The position numbers and the translations under genes were made by a program. DNA of 64,000 nt from Candidatus Amarobacter glycogenicus (lineage in GTDB: Bacteria; Chloroflexota; Dehalococcoidia; Tepidiformales; Tepidiformaceae), in the NCBI GenBank assembly GCA_016719395.1, contig JADJZF010000012.1:157695-221694 (forward strand). Direction: 5' to 3'. The notes beneath the pieces are model-generated. The model had not been told where the DNA came from and made no database searches. It worked only from the letters and a program-made list of their open reading frames with translations. Below are positions 9,165 through 19,212 of the stretch, piece after piece; the stretch's first letter is position 1, and every line of letters begins with the position of its first letter.

Positions 9165-11771
9165 ATGGTGTTGGTCCGGGATCAGTCCCAGCAGCCCCTG
9201 CCGGTCAGCCTCTCCGCGCTCGCCTCCGCGGATCCCGAGGTACGCTTGGCCTTGCTGGAGACGGGTGCGGAGGGCCTCGCTCCAGCCGAAGCGGCAGCGC
9301 GACTCCGGGCCTACGGCCATAACGAACCGGTGCGTCCCTCGCAAAGCCACCCTGGCCGGGAGTTCCTGACCCAGTTCACGCACACGCTCGCACTGCTCCT
9401 CTGGTTCGCTGCCGGGCTCGCCTTCGCTGCCGGGATCCGAGAACTCGGACTCGCGATCGTCGCCGTCGTCGTCATCAATGGTGTCTTCGCGTTTGTGCAG
9501 GAATACCGCGCCGGACGCGTCGTGGAGGGGCTCCTGCGCAAGGTCGCCCTCCGGACAACCGTCGTCCGTGACGGAGTCTCGACCGAGATCGAGTCTGGCA
9601 TGCTGGTTCCCGGTGACATCATCCGGCTCAGCGCTGGCGATGTCGCTCCAGCGGATTGCGCCCTCGTGTCTGGCGAGGGACTCAGTGTCGATCTCTCCAT
9701 GCTCACCGGCGAAACGCTCCCGGCGCCCCGCGATGCGGCGCCTTCCGTCGCCGGCGACCGCTCGCGCATCGCCGAGGTCCCTTGCCTCGTGCCCGCCGGA
9801 GCGGGCATCGTCGCGGGATCGGCGACCGCGGTGGTGTGGACCACTGGAAGGGCGAGTTCACTGGGACAGATCGCCGGGATGGTCGATTCCGTCGGCCGGG
9901 GTGAGTCCTTGCTGGAAAACCAGGTGGCGGCACTCTCCCGGACCACCGCAGCCATTGCCGTCTTCGCCGGTGCGGCCACGCTTACGCTGGCAACCGCCTC
10001 CTCCGAGACGTCGTTCCTGGCCGCCCTCACCTTCGCCACCGGTGTCATCGTCGCGCTGGTGCCAGAAGGGCTCCTGCCGACTCTCAGCGTCGCCCTCGCC
10101 ATCGGCGCGCGAAGAATGGCGCATCGGGGCGCCGCCGTTCGCCGCCTTTCCGCCGTCGAGACAGTCGGGGCGACCACGATCATTTGCACCGACAAAACCG
10201 GCACACTGACGGAGAATCGGCTCACCGTCGCCCGGTTCAGTGCCGCCGACGCCAGCCACTGGCCGCCGCCTGACGCTCTGCTTGGGGCGGTGCTCTGCTC
10301 TGAAGCCGAGGAGCGTGGCGGCGGCCTGGACGGAGACCCCTTTGATGTTGCCCTCTGGCAGTGGGCGGTGGAAGGCGGCGCCGACGCCGGAGCGCTCAGG
10401 CGTTCGTGGCAGCGAGTCGCTTCAGTGCCGTTCGAAGCCCACCGCCGCTACGCCTCGGTTACTTGCGAGACGCCTGGTCGAAGCATCACCTTCCTGAAAG
10501 GCGCTCCCGAGGCCGTCGCAGTCCGCTGTGAGCCGGGTGTCCTCCCGGCAGCACTGGGTGTCGCGGTTGACGAAGCCGCCAACCGCGGCGAACGCGTGCT
10601 GCTCCTCGCTGCGGGCGAAGGCGATGGCCCCTGCCTGCCGCTTGGGGTGGTAGCCTTTCACGACCCGCCGCGCGACGGCGTGGCCGCGGCGATCGCGGCC
10701 TGCGAACGTGCCGGCATCCGCGTCGCCATGTTGACCGGAGACCACCCCGAGACTGCCCGTGCGGTGGCCGCGGGCATCGGCCTTGGCAGCCGTGGCCTCT
10801 CCGTGGCCGATGGGCGTGCGCTCGATGAGATGGGAGATGGCGACCTCCTCCGCCTCCTCGCCTCCGATGCGGTCATTGCCCGCGTCGACCCCGAACAGAA
10901 GCTGCGAATCGTGCAGGTTCTCCGCCGCGCCGGAGAGGTCGTCCTCGTCACCGGTGATGGGATCAACGACGCTCCCGCCCTGCGGGCCGCCGACGTCGGC
11001 GTGGCGATGGGCCGGCGCGGCACCGAGGTCGCAAAGCAGGCAGCCGATATCGTGCTCGCCGACGACAACTTTGCCACTATCGTCGCCGCAATCGAAGAGG
11101 GCCGCGCGATCAAGCAGAACATTCGCCGCTTCGTCAGCTACGTGTTCACCAGCAACGTCGCCGAGATGGTGCCGTTCCTCGTCTACATCATCCTCCCGGT
11201 CCCGCTCCCGCTTGCCGTGATCCAGGCGCTCGCCATCGACATCGGCACCGACCTGATCCCGGCCCTCGCCCTCGGCGCCGAGGAGCCCGCGCCGGAGACC
11301 ATCAGTCGCCCGCCAGAGCCGCCGACCCGGCCCCTCATGACGCGGTCGCTCGGGCTGCTCACGTTCTTCTTCTTCGGAGCGATCGAAGCGGCACTGGGTC
11401 TCAGCGCCTACTTCCTTTATTACCTCGAACACGGCTGGCGCCCGTTCGAGTCGTTCGCCCCGTTCGAGGGGATCCACGAAGAGGCCACCGCACTCACATT
11501 TCTCGCGATCGTCGGGGGCCAGCTCGGCTGCCTGGTTGCCCAGCGCAGCGGTACGCTCATCCGGCGGATGTCCGTGCGCTCCAACCCGCTCGTCGCCGTC
11601 GGCGTGGTCTTCGAGTTGGTCCTCGGCGTCGCCCTGGTCTACACGCCGGGCCTAAACGGCCTCTTCTCCATGGAGCAGGTCCCGTTCGTCTGGCTGGCGG
11701 TGATCCCCGCCTCAGCCGTGCTTTTCGTCCTCCTCGACCAGGTCCGGAGGGCGTTCCATCGCCTGTCTTAA
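9165..11771 (+). CDS. P-type cation-transporting ATPase (P2 class)
   Basis: An 868-residue pump, started at ATG 9165 because GGGG precedes it at a suitable distance. An N-terminal cation-ATPase domain is followed by the first membrane hairpin, the actuator loop with LTGETLP, and the metal-site helix with PEGLLP (near 298-303). The phosphorylation site is CTDKTGTLTENR with Asp343. Next come KGAPEA (near 445), MLTGDHPETA and TGDGINDAPAL (near 596). C-terminal helices have IQALAIDIGTDLIPALALG. The PEGLL helix is closest to the Na/K and H/K-like bacterial P2 pumps rather than to SERCA, which has PEGLP, but the ion cannot be assigned from this alone. All catalytic motifs are intact. Confidence 0.92.
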   Translation: MVLVRDQSQQPLPVSLSALASADPEVRLALLETGAEGLAPAEAAARLRAYGHNEPVRPSQSHPGREFLTQFTHTLALLLWFAAGLAFAAGIRELGLAIVAVVVINGVFAFVQEYRAGRVVEGLLRKVALRTTVVRDGVSTEIESGMLVPGDIIRLSAGDVAPADCALVSGEGLSVDLSMLTGETLPAPRDAAPSVAGDRSRIAEVPCLVPAGAGIVAGSATAVVWTTGRASSLGQIAGMVDSVGRGESLLENQVAALSRTTAAIAVFAGAATLTLATASSETSFLAALTFATGVIVALVPEGLLPTLSVALAIGARRMAHRGAAVRRLSAVETVGATTIICTDKTGTLTENRLTVARFSAADASHWPPPDALLGAVLCSEAEERGGGLDGDPFDVALWQWAVEGGADAGALRRSWQRVASVPFEAHRRYASVTCETPGRSITFLKGAPEAVAVRCEPGVLPAALGVAVDEAANRGERVLLLAAGEGDGPCLPLGVVAFHDPPRDGVAAAIAACERAGIRVAMLTGDHPETARAVAAGIGLGSRGLSVADGRALDEMGDGDLLRLLASDAVIARVDPEQKLRIVQVLRRAGEVVLVTGDGINDAPALRAADVGVAMGRRGTEVAKQAADIVLADDNFATIVAAIEEGRAIKQNIRRFVSYVFTSNVAEMVPFLVYIILPVPLPLAVIQALAIDIGTDLIPALALGAEEPAPETISRPPEPPTRPLMTRSLGLLTFFFFGAIEAALGLSAYFLYYLEHGWRPFESFAPFEGIHEEATALTFLAIVGGQLGCLVAQRSGTLIRRMSVRSNPLVAVGVVFELVLGVALVYTPGLNGLFSMEQVPFVWLAVIPASAVLFVLLDQVRRAFHRLS

Positions 11772-11861
11772 CCCCGCGGTGGGTACCGGCGCCGCCGGGT
11801 TCTTACCGAACTCTCAGGCTCTCCCAACCCTCCCCCAATGGGCGCGCGCTCTACTGGTTGC

Positions 11862-12390
11862 ATGGCCGGTTGGAAACTGAAGGCAGCACTCCTCTTCCTC
11901 TGGCCAGCGGTCGGTCTCGCCTGGCTGGCATGGATCGCCACCCGCGCCGCACTGGCGCGGAATGCCACAGGGACTTTCGCGCTGGTGTCGGTCGCCGGCT
12001 TCTCCGTCGGTGGTGGCGCCCCGGCGTACGTCGAGACATCTGCGCCGATCGTCCGCGCCGTCGTCCTCGCGCCGTTCACCGGCCCCGCCGTCGCCTGGGG
12101 CCTCGCCCATGGGGGCGAAATCCATTGCCAGGGCAGCATGATCGTCATCACCGGTATGTCCGGCGGACACGGTCCGCGTTCGGCGGTCACCGTAGGCCAG
12201 GTCATCCTCACCTCCCGGGTGGCCCTTGATGACCCCTCTTCGCGCATGAGACCGTGCACGGCGACCAGTGGGCGTTCCTGGGAGTCCTTACGCCCCGCTC
12301 TACTACCTCTCCGACCTGATTGCTGGCGGCTCCGAACGCAACATCTTCGAAGTGGCCGCCGGCCTTGAAGACGGCGGGTACGAACTCTGA
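11862..12390 (+). pseudogene. Small membrane protein with HExxHxxQ metalloprotease-like motif, frameshifted
   Basis: One frame gives a start at ATG 11862 (or 11838), a hydrophobic helix (KAALLFLWPAVGLAWLAWIA), then GGEIHCQGSMIVITGMSG and AVTVGQVILTS. The next part continues in another frame at 12245-12259 with HETVHGDQ, followed by WAFLGVLTP. A third frame gives YYLSDLIAGGSERNIFEVAAGLED to the stop at 12388-12390. Each change equals one missing base, near 12240 and near 12293. The arrangement of a strand-rich stretch, TVGQVIL, then HExxHxxQ and a short hydrophobic end is a known pattern in small uncharacterised bacterial membrane proteins with a zinc-peptidase-like motif. Activity is unproven. 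Confidence 0.6.
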
Positions 12391-12520
12391 CTCTCGCCCC
12401 CACGCGACGGGAGCGGGGCTCCGGCAAGTTCCGCCTCGTGGGAGGCTGCCCCCGGTTCGCCCCAGCGTTATGCATCCCGTAAAATTCGGCCGCACTGCCA
12501 AGCTACTTCCCGGAGTTGCA

Positions 12521-14095
<1,575 letters not shown>

Positions 14096-14995
14096 GCCGG
14101 GTTGTTGTTCCCGCACCGTAACCGAAGGGGCCGCGCGAGCGTGCCTTCCTTGCTGACCAGGCGTTCAGGGCGCGGCGAAATGGTACCTTGCCGCCCGATG
14201 AACACCTTGGCTGCGCCGGGGAGGCGGTTCGAAGCGCATCCGTGATGCAGGCCGTGGCCGCCAGGCGGGGCGATCAAGTGCGGTACTGCGGCGCCAAGCC
14301 GAGGCGGAGGCGGCGGAAACCGAGCAATCCGGCTCGAAGATCGTGACGGTCTTCCGGTCGCTGTCGCCGTTGGCCGGCGCCAACCGACGTCCGCCGATGG
14401 GTGGCAGCGGATCGCGCTAGCTCCCCGGATGACCAGGCCGCCACCTCGCCGCGGTCCACGCCGGTCGGCGGGGCGCGGATCGGCAGCAACAACTCTGGCT
14501 GGTGCGCCGAGCGTCACGCGTCGACTAACCTCAGGCCAGCGACTCGTAATTCCCGCGCACGCCCCCCGCCTGGTGGGAAGCTACGCGGTCCCAGCGCGCT
14601 GCCGTCAGCACCACCGGATGTGGCCACGGCGATCGGGACTTCGCGGGAGAATGCTACCGGGGCCGGGCCATCATCTGGCGGCCCGCTCCCGACCGATACC
14701 TCCCGCCCCTGATTCGGGCGGCAAGAGCGAGCCGGCGGCGCCTTCGACGTCGCCGCCATCGGGGCTGCAGCCAGGGCCGGGCCTGGGGTCAGAACCCTGC
14801 TGACGTTCAACGTCCGTCTCCTTGGAACGGCTGGGGCAGGGATCGAAGTCCGCGAGCCGCCGGTTCGCCGGGTACCAGCTCGACCGCCCGTTAGCCCCCA
14901 ACCGCGGCCTCCGGTAGGATGCGTTCACCTGGGCTTACCGCGCCTTTACACCGCGCCCGGTCGGCCCCTATACCTCACGCCGGGATTCGAAACCT
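14096..14995. other. 900-base stretch without a recognised gene
   Basis: The longest gap in the window. Both strands carry overlapping open frames, but their translations are arginine/proline-rich, low in complexity and resemble no family. They change frame freely and lack ribosome-binding sites. No tRNA-like clover leaf, RNase P, tmRNA or SRP signature was found by eye. The stretch could hold the promoter of the next gene, a structured RNA not recognised here, or a decayed gene. Confidence 0.5.
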
Positions 14996-17245
14996 ATGAC
15001 CTCGATACCGCAGAACACCCCGAAACCGCCCAAGGGGACCCGCTTCCGCGCCAGCTGGGGCGGGCTCGTCATCCCCGTCGCCATCGTCGGTGCGATCTCC
15101 GCAGCCGAAACAGCCCGGACCACCGACGCCTCACGTGAGATCTTCTTCAACATCTCCACGCCGTGGCTCATGTACTTCGTCTTCACGCTCGCCGTCGCGA
15201 TCATCATTGGTGCGTTCGTCCAGCGAGCCCGGATCTGGCGCCTCGGCCGGCCCCACAGCGTCAACCGCAGCCTCGGAGCTCGCCTTACCCAGGCACTCAC
15301 CATGGGCGCCGGCACGAGCCGCGTGAAGAACGACCGCTTCGCCGGCATCATGCATGCCTGCATCTACAGCAGCTTCGTGATGCTCACCATCGTCACCGGC
15401 CTCCTCGCCGTCGATGACTACGTACCGCTCATCTTCGGTTCGAACGATGAACACCTCTTCCTCCAGGGCCCCATCTACCTGGGCTATTCCCTCGTCGGCG
15501 ACGTCTTCGGTGTCGTCGGGCTCGTCGGAGTGGGGATGGCCGTCTATCGCCGCTACATCGCGCCACCCACGAAGCTCACCTGGGACAGGCGCGCAGCCGA
15601 GGACGGGATCATCGTTGGCCTCCTCGGGTTCGTCCTGTTCACCGGCATCCTCGTCGAGGGCCTCCGCATCGGTGGCGGCGAGATCCCCGCAGGCAACGAA
15701 GACTGGTCGAAATGGTCGCCCGCCGGCTATGTCATCGCCAAGATCCTTGGCGGCCCGATCAGCGAATCGACGCTGCTCGATCGGCACGTCTGGTGGTGGT
15801 GGTTCCACGTAGTCGCCGCCTTCAGCCTGCTGACCCTGATGGCGGTCACCAAGTTCCGCCACATCGTCTTCGCCCCGGTCAACGCCTTCTTCAAGCGCCC
15901 CTCCACCCCCCTCTACCTCGCTCCCATGGGCGATATCGAGGCCCTCATCGAGTCCGGCGCCGGCCTTGGCGCGGGCAAGCTCCAGGACTTCACCTGGAAG
16001 CAGCTCTTCGATGCCGATACCTGCGTCCGCTGTGGTCGCTGCACCGATGCCTGCCCGGCATTTGCCGCGGGCCAGCCGCTCTCACCGATGGCCCTTATCC
16101 AGGACATCAAGACCTACATGAACCATGCGGGGCCGCTCCTCATTTCCGGCAAGAACCCCGAAGAAGTGCTCGAAAAGCCCCTCGTCGGTGGTTACATCAA
16201 GGATGAGTCGCTCTGGGCCTGCCGCACGTGCGGCGCCTGTGTCCAGGAATGCCCGGTCCTCATCGAGCACGTCCCAAGCATCGTCGACATGCGGCGCTAC
16301 CTCGTCATGGAACAGGCCCGCGTCCCCGCGACCGCCCAGGCGGCGCTCCAGAACATCGAGCAGCGCGGCCATCCCTGGCGCGGCACCCAGCTCACTCGTA
16401 CCAGCTGGATCGAGCAGCTCCAGCAGCAGGGCCTCGATGTCCCGATGTTTGATGGCTCCCAGGATTACCTCTACTGGGTCGGTTGCTCCGGCGCGCTCGT
16501 CGAACGCAACGTCCCGATCACCCAGTCCGTCGTCAAACTCCTGATGGAGTCTGGCACGAGCTTCGGCGTCCTCGGCCAGGCCGAGTCCTGCAATGGCGAC
16601 CCTGCGCGGCGCCTGGGCAACGAATTCCTCTTTGCGACCATGGCGCAGGCCAACGCCGAGATGATGAACGAGGTCGGCGTGAAGCGCGTCATCACGTCCT
16701 GCCCGCATTGCTTCAACACTTTCAAGAACGAATACCCGGACTTCGGCGCGAACTACGAAGTCTCCCACCACGCCGACTTCCTCCAGTTCCTCCTGGCCAA
16801 GGGCGACCTGAAGCCGAAGACGATGAACAACGCCACCATTACCTTCCACGACAGCTGCTACATCGGCCGCGGCAACGGTATCTACGATTCGCCCCGCCAG
16901 GTGCTCGAGGCGATCCCCGGCGCGACTCTCGTCGAGATGCCGCGCAGCCGCGAAAAGGGCATGTGCTGCGGTGCTGGCGGCGGCAACATGTGGCAAGAAG
17001 AAGAAGGCACCCGCGTCAATCACCTGCGCGCCGCCGAAGCCGCAAACACCGGCGCGAGCATCGTCGCGACTGCCTGCCCGTTCTGCATCCAGATGTTCGA
17101 TGACGGCATTCCCGCCGTTCAGCCGGATGAGGAGAAGCGGACGATTAAGGCCTACGACATCGCCGAACTGCTCGAAGTCAGCGTGAAGCCTGCCACCATG
17201 GCGATGGTCGACGGAGCCGTCGAGGTCCCGCCCGGCGTCAGCTAA
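14996..17245 (+). CDS. Membrane Fe-S oxidoreductase of the ETF:menaquinone type (EtfD/HdrDE-like)
   Basis: A 749-residue fusion. Residues 1-290 hold membrane helices resembling the NarI cytochrome b domain. A double 4Fe-4S domain has CVRCGRCTDACP (Cys343, 346, 349, 353) and CRTCGACVQECP (Cys409, 412, 415, 419). The end carries two HdrB-like CCG domains, with SCNGDPARRLGNE (Cys532) plus CPHCFNTFKNEYP, and MCCGAGGG (657-658) plus ACPFCIQMF. In relatives the first cysteine motif is likewise SCxGDPARR. This architecture belongs to the enzyme that passes electrons from electron-transfer flavoprotein to menaquinone during acyl-CoA oxidation. The acyl-CoA synthetase upstream supports that role. No etfA or etfB is in the window. 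Confidence 0.88.
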   Translation: MTSIPQNTPKPPKGTRFRASWGGLVIPVAIVGAISAAETARTTDASREIFFNISTPWLMYFVFTLAVAIIIGAFVQRARIWRLGRPHSVNRSLGARLTQALTMGAGTSRVKNDRFAGIMHACIYSSFVMLTIVTGLLAVDDYVPLIFGSNDEHLFLQGPIYLGYSLVGDVFGVVGLVGVGMAVYRRYIAPPTKLTWDRRAAEDGIIVGLLGFVLFTGILVEGLRIGGGEIPAGNEDWSKWSPAGYVIAKILGGPISESTLLDRHVWWWWFHVVAAFSLLTLMAVTKFRHIVFAPVNAFFKRPSTPLYLAPMGDIEALIESGAGLGAGKLQDFTWKQLFDADTCVRCGRCTDACPAFAAGQPLSPMALIQDIKTYMNHAGPLLISGKNPEEVLEKPLVGGYIKDESLWACRTCGACVQECPVLIEHVPSIVDMRRYLVMEQARVPATAQAALQNIEQRGHPWRGTQLTRTSWIEQLQQQGLDVPMFDGSQDYLYWVGCSGALVERNVPITQSVVKLLMESGTSFGVLGQAESCNGDPARRLGNEFLFATMAQANAEMMNEVGVKRVITSCPHCFNTFKNEYPDFGANYEVSHHADFLQFLLAKGDLKPKTMNNATITFHDSCYIGRGNGIYDSPRQVLEAIPGATLVEMPRSREKGMCCGAGGGNMWQEEEGTRVNHLRAAEAANTGASIVATACPFCIQMFDDGIPAVQPDEEKRTIKAYDIAELLEVSVKPATMAMVDGAVEVPPGVS

Positions 17246-17272
17246 CCTTCGTCCCGCGCGAACGTGAGGAGG

Positions 17273-17290
17273 GCCCGCTGCACTGCGGGC
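17273..17290 (+). terminator. Possible weak terminator hairpin
   Basis: Six-base stem GCCCGC/GCGGGC with loop TGCACT, 28 bases after the EtfD-like gene. No T-run follows, so this is a weak call. Confidence 0.3.
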
Positions 17291-17326
17291 GTCCTTGCGT
17301 TCACAACAAACGGCGACTTCCAATGT

Positions 17327-17344
17327 CGTACGGAAACGCGTACG
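17327..17344. promoter_or_regulatory. Putative YefM/YoeB operator: two CGTACG palindromes
   Basis: CGTACG occurs at 17327-17332 and again at 17339-17344, the second inside the 8-base palindrome GCGTACGC. Their centres are 12 bases apart and the pair ends 8 bases before the antitoxin ATG at 17353. E. coli yefM-yoeB is autoregulated through two neighbouring palindromes with a TGTACA core at a similar spacing, so this is a likely autoregulatory operator. The match is by position and GTAC core; binding is inferred. Confidence 0.6.
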
Positions 17345-17352
17345 CTTACATC

Positions 17353-17595
17353 ATGAAGTCCATCCCAGTGACACGCGCGCGCAAGGATCTCTATCGCCTG
17401 CTCGATGAGGTGACGGAAGCGTGCGAGCCGGTGCAAATCACAGGTCCGCGGTCGAGTGCCGTGTTGGTCTCCGAGTCAGATTGGCGTGCGATCCAGGAGA
17501 CGCTCTACCTCTCGTCGATCCCGGGCATGAGGGAAAGCATCAAGGAAGGGCTCGCGACGCCCTTTGAGGAATGCGCGACTGAACTCAACTTGTGA
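17353..17595 (+). CDS. yefM: Type II antitoxin, Phd/YefM family
   Basis: An 80-residue antitoxin beginning MKSIPVTRARKDLYRLLDEV, the conserved N-terminal DNA-binding and dimerisation half of YefM/Phd proteins. QITGPRSSAVLVSESDWRAI follows, then a C-terminal toxin-neutralising tail. An earlier in-frame ATG at 17323 would place translation through the palindromic operator and adds residues absent from the family, so 17353 is preferred. The stop overlaps the toxin GTG by four bases (GTGA), so the two are translationally coupled. The protein is expected to repress its own operon together with the toxin. Confidence 0.88.
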   Translation: MKSIPVTRARKDLYRLLDEVTEACEPVQITGPRSSAVLVSESDWRAIQETLYLSSIPGMRESIKEGLATPFEECATELNL

Positions 17596-17858
17596 ATGGG
17601 TGGCTGGTCGTCTACACCCGGCGGGCTGAAAAGGACTGGGAGAAGCTCAAACGATCGGACGTCCGCGACCGGGCTCTCGCGCTGCTTGCTCTCCTTCGGG
17701 AGGATCCGTTTACCTCTCCACCGCCTTACGAAACTCTCGTCGGCGAACTTGCCGGGGCGTGCTCCCGCAGGATTAACCTCCAGCACCGCCTGGTGTACGA
17801 AGTCTCTCTGGAGCGCCGCATGGTCAAGATCTTGAGCATGTGGAGCCACTACGAATAG
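17592..17858 (+). CDS. yoeB: Type II toxin, YoeB/Txe family endoribonuclease
   Basis: An 88-residue RelE-fold toxin that cleaves mRNA on the ribosome. It shows the family layout: WLVVYTRRAEKDWEKL, then PFTSPPPYETL, SRRINLQHRLVYEV, and the diagnostic end KILSMWSHYE. Residues matching the catalytic set of YoeB (Glu, Arg, His) are present as Glu47, Arg60 and His86, with the conserved His65, so it looks active. It starts with GTG overlapping the antitoxin stop. The pair stands alone between the EtfD-like gene and a truncated DinB, a typical place for a small accessory module. Confidence 0.92.
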   Translation: MNGWLVVYTRRAEKDWEKLKRSDVRDRALALLALLREDPFTSPPPYETLVGELAGACSRRINLQHRLVYEVSLERRMVKILSMWSHYE

Positions 17859-17909
17859 GTCCGAGGCTGGCTTGGACGCTTTCAACGGCGCGGAGAGCCC
17901 ACGCCGCCA

Positions 17910-18278
17910 TCAGCCCTGCCGCGCTCGCCGCGCCCGCACATCCTCCAGCGTCTCGCCGAGAGCGCGTTCTAGCTGGGCGACATGCTCGCGGTCGTGCCGG
18001 ACCCACACGCCGATGAGTTGCTCGAGGCTGAATTCGCGTCCTTCGCGCAATCCCCGCCGTTGGAGGTCCCCGGGCCGCACCATCCTCAGGATGCCGAGGC
18101 TTGCCTGGCGCTGCAGCGCGAAGTCCCCCAGCAGCCACTCCTTCCGGTCTCGCAGCCTGCTTCGTCCCGGCTCCCAGGCCGTCCCGTCCAGGAAATGCAG
18201 CACCGGAGATTGCTCCGCGAGCATGCGGGTGACCGCTGCCCGCATACAGAGAAATTCGTCATCGCGGAAGTGCGCCAA
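17910..18278 (-). pseudogene. DinB-family protein, 5'-truncated
   Basis: The readable part is about 122 residues from a TTG at 18278. It contains ILAHFRDDEFLCMR (first metal His), LDGTAWE, LLGDFALQRQ and VWVRHDREHVAQLERALGE (second metal-binding HxxxH). This is the C-terminal two thirds of a DinB_2 four-helix protein, which normally has 150-170 residues. The frame continues upstream with KAQWNARTI but meets a TAA within 20 codons, before any ATG or GTG. The missing N-terminal helix would overlap the start of the divergent hydrolase gene. It is either a real truncation or a frameshift near 18310. Confidence 0.6.
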
Positions 18279-18323
18279 GATCGTCCGGGCGTTCCATTGC
18301 GCCTTTCCTACTACTATTTAGCC

Positions 18324-19190
18324 ATGCGCGAACCAATTCCCTCCCGCCACCGTCTGAATGGTGTTGAACTCCAGGTCTACGAGTGGCCCGCCGATGGGCC
18401 GACCATCTTCCTCGCCCACGCCACCGGATTCCACGCCAGGTGCTGGGACCAGGTGGTTGTCCGCTTGCCCGAATTCCGCTGCATCGCGGTCGACATGCGC
18501 GGCCACGGCCTGAGCAGCCAGCCGGAACCACCCTATATCTGGCGCTACTTCGGTGAAGATGTCGCCGCCCTCTCCCGCAAACTCGGGCTTCGCGGTGCGG
18601 TGGCTGCCGGACACTCGAAGGGCGGCTACGCAATTACGCTCGCGGCCGCGCTCGAACCGGGCATCTTTTCGAAGCTTCTCCTTGTCGACCCCGTCATCCT
18701 CTCCCGTGCCGCGTACCGGTCGTATGCCGAACGCGAAGGCGATGTTGAACACTTCGCCGCGCGCCGCCGGAACGAGTGGCCATCACCCGAAGCCATGTTC
18801 GAGAGCTTCAAGGGCCGGCCCCCGTTCAGTCTCTGGGACCCGGCCGTGCTCCACGACTACTGCCAGTACGGCCTCGTCCCCAGTCCCGAAGGCGATGGCT
18901 GTGTGCTCGCCTGCCCGCCGCGGATCGAAGCCGCGACTTACGGGGGCAGTGCCGGCGGCGACATCTACGACGAGATCGGCACCATCGACATCCCGGTGCG
19001 TATCCTCCGCGCGCGGGAACGCACCGCCCAATCGCCCGCCGACATGAGCAGTTCGCCCACCAACCCGGAACTGGTGAAGCACTTCTCAAACGCGGAAGAT
19101 GTCTATCTGCCCCAGTTCTCGCACTTCATCCCCATGGAAGCCCCTGGCTTCGTCGCTGACCATCTCCGGGCGATGGCAGCCGGGCGGTGA
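18324..19190 (+). CDS. Alpha/beta-fold hydrolase
   Basis: A 288-residue hydrolase from ATG 18324. The fold markers are in order: IFLAHATGFHARCWD (oxyanion loop), FRCIAVDMRGHGLS, the nucleophile elbow GHSKGG with Ser98, LLVDPV, and the late histidine in FSHFIPMEAP. Ser, Asp and His positions fit a catalytic triad. HATGFHA in place of HGxxGS and the DMRGHGLS strand resemble epoxide-hydrolase or lactonase-type relatives, but the substrate cannot be assigned. It stands alone between a truncated DinB and a diguanylate cyclase. Confidence 0.82.
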   Translation: MREPIPSRHRLNGVELQVYEWPADGPTIFLAHATGFHARCWDQVVVRLPEFRCIAVDMRGHGLSSQPEPPYIWRYFGEDVAALSRKLGLRGAVAAGHSKGGYAITLAAALEPGIFSKLLLVDPVILSRAAYRSYAEREGDVEHFAARRRNEWPSPEAMFESFKGRPPFSLWDPAVLHDYCQYGLVPSPEGDGCVLACPPRIEAATYGGSAGGDIYDEIGTIDIPVRILRARERTAQSPADMSSSPTNPELVKHFSNAEDVYLPQFSHFIPMEAPGFVADHLRAMAAGR

Positions 19191-19212
19191 TTCGCGAGGT
19201 CCGCGTGTCCGC

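Noticed and set aside
14221..14240. TTCGAA-containing tRNA-like T-loop
   Set aside because: No matching acceptor, D or anticodon arms could be built around it.
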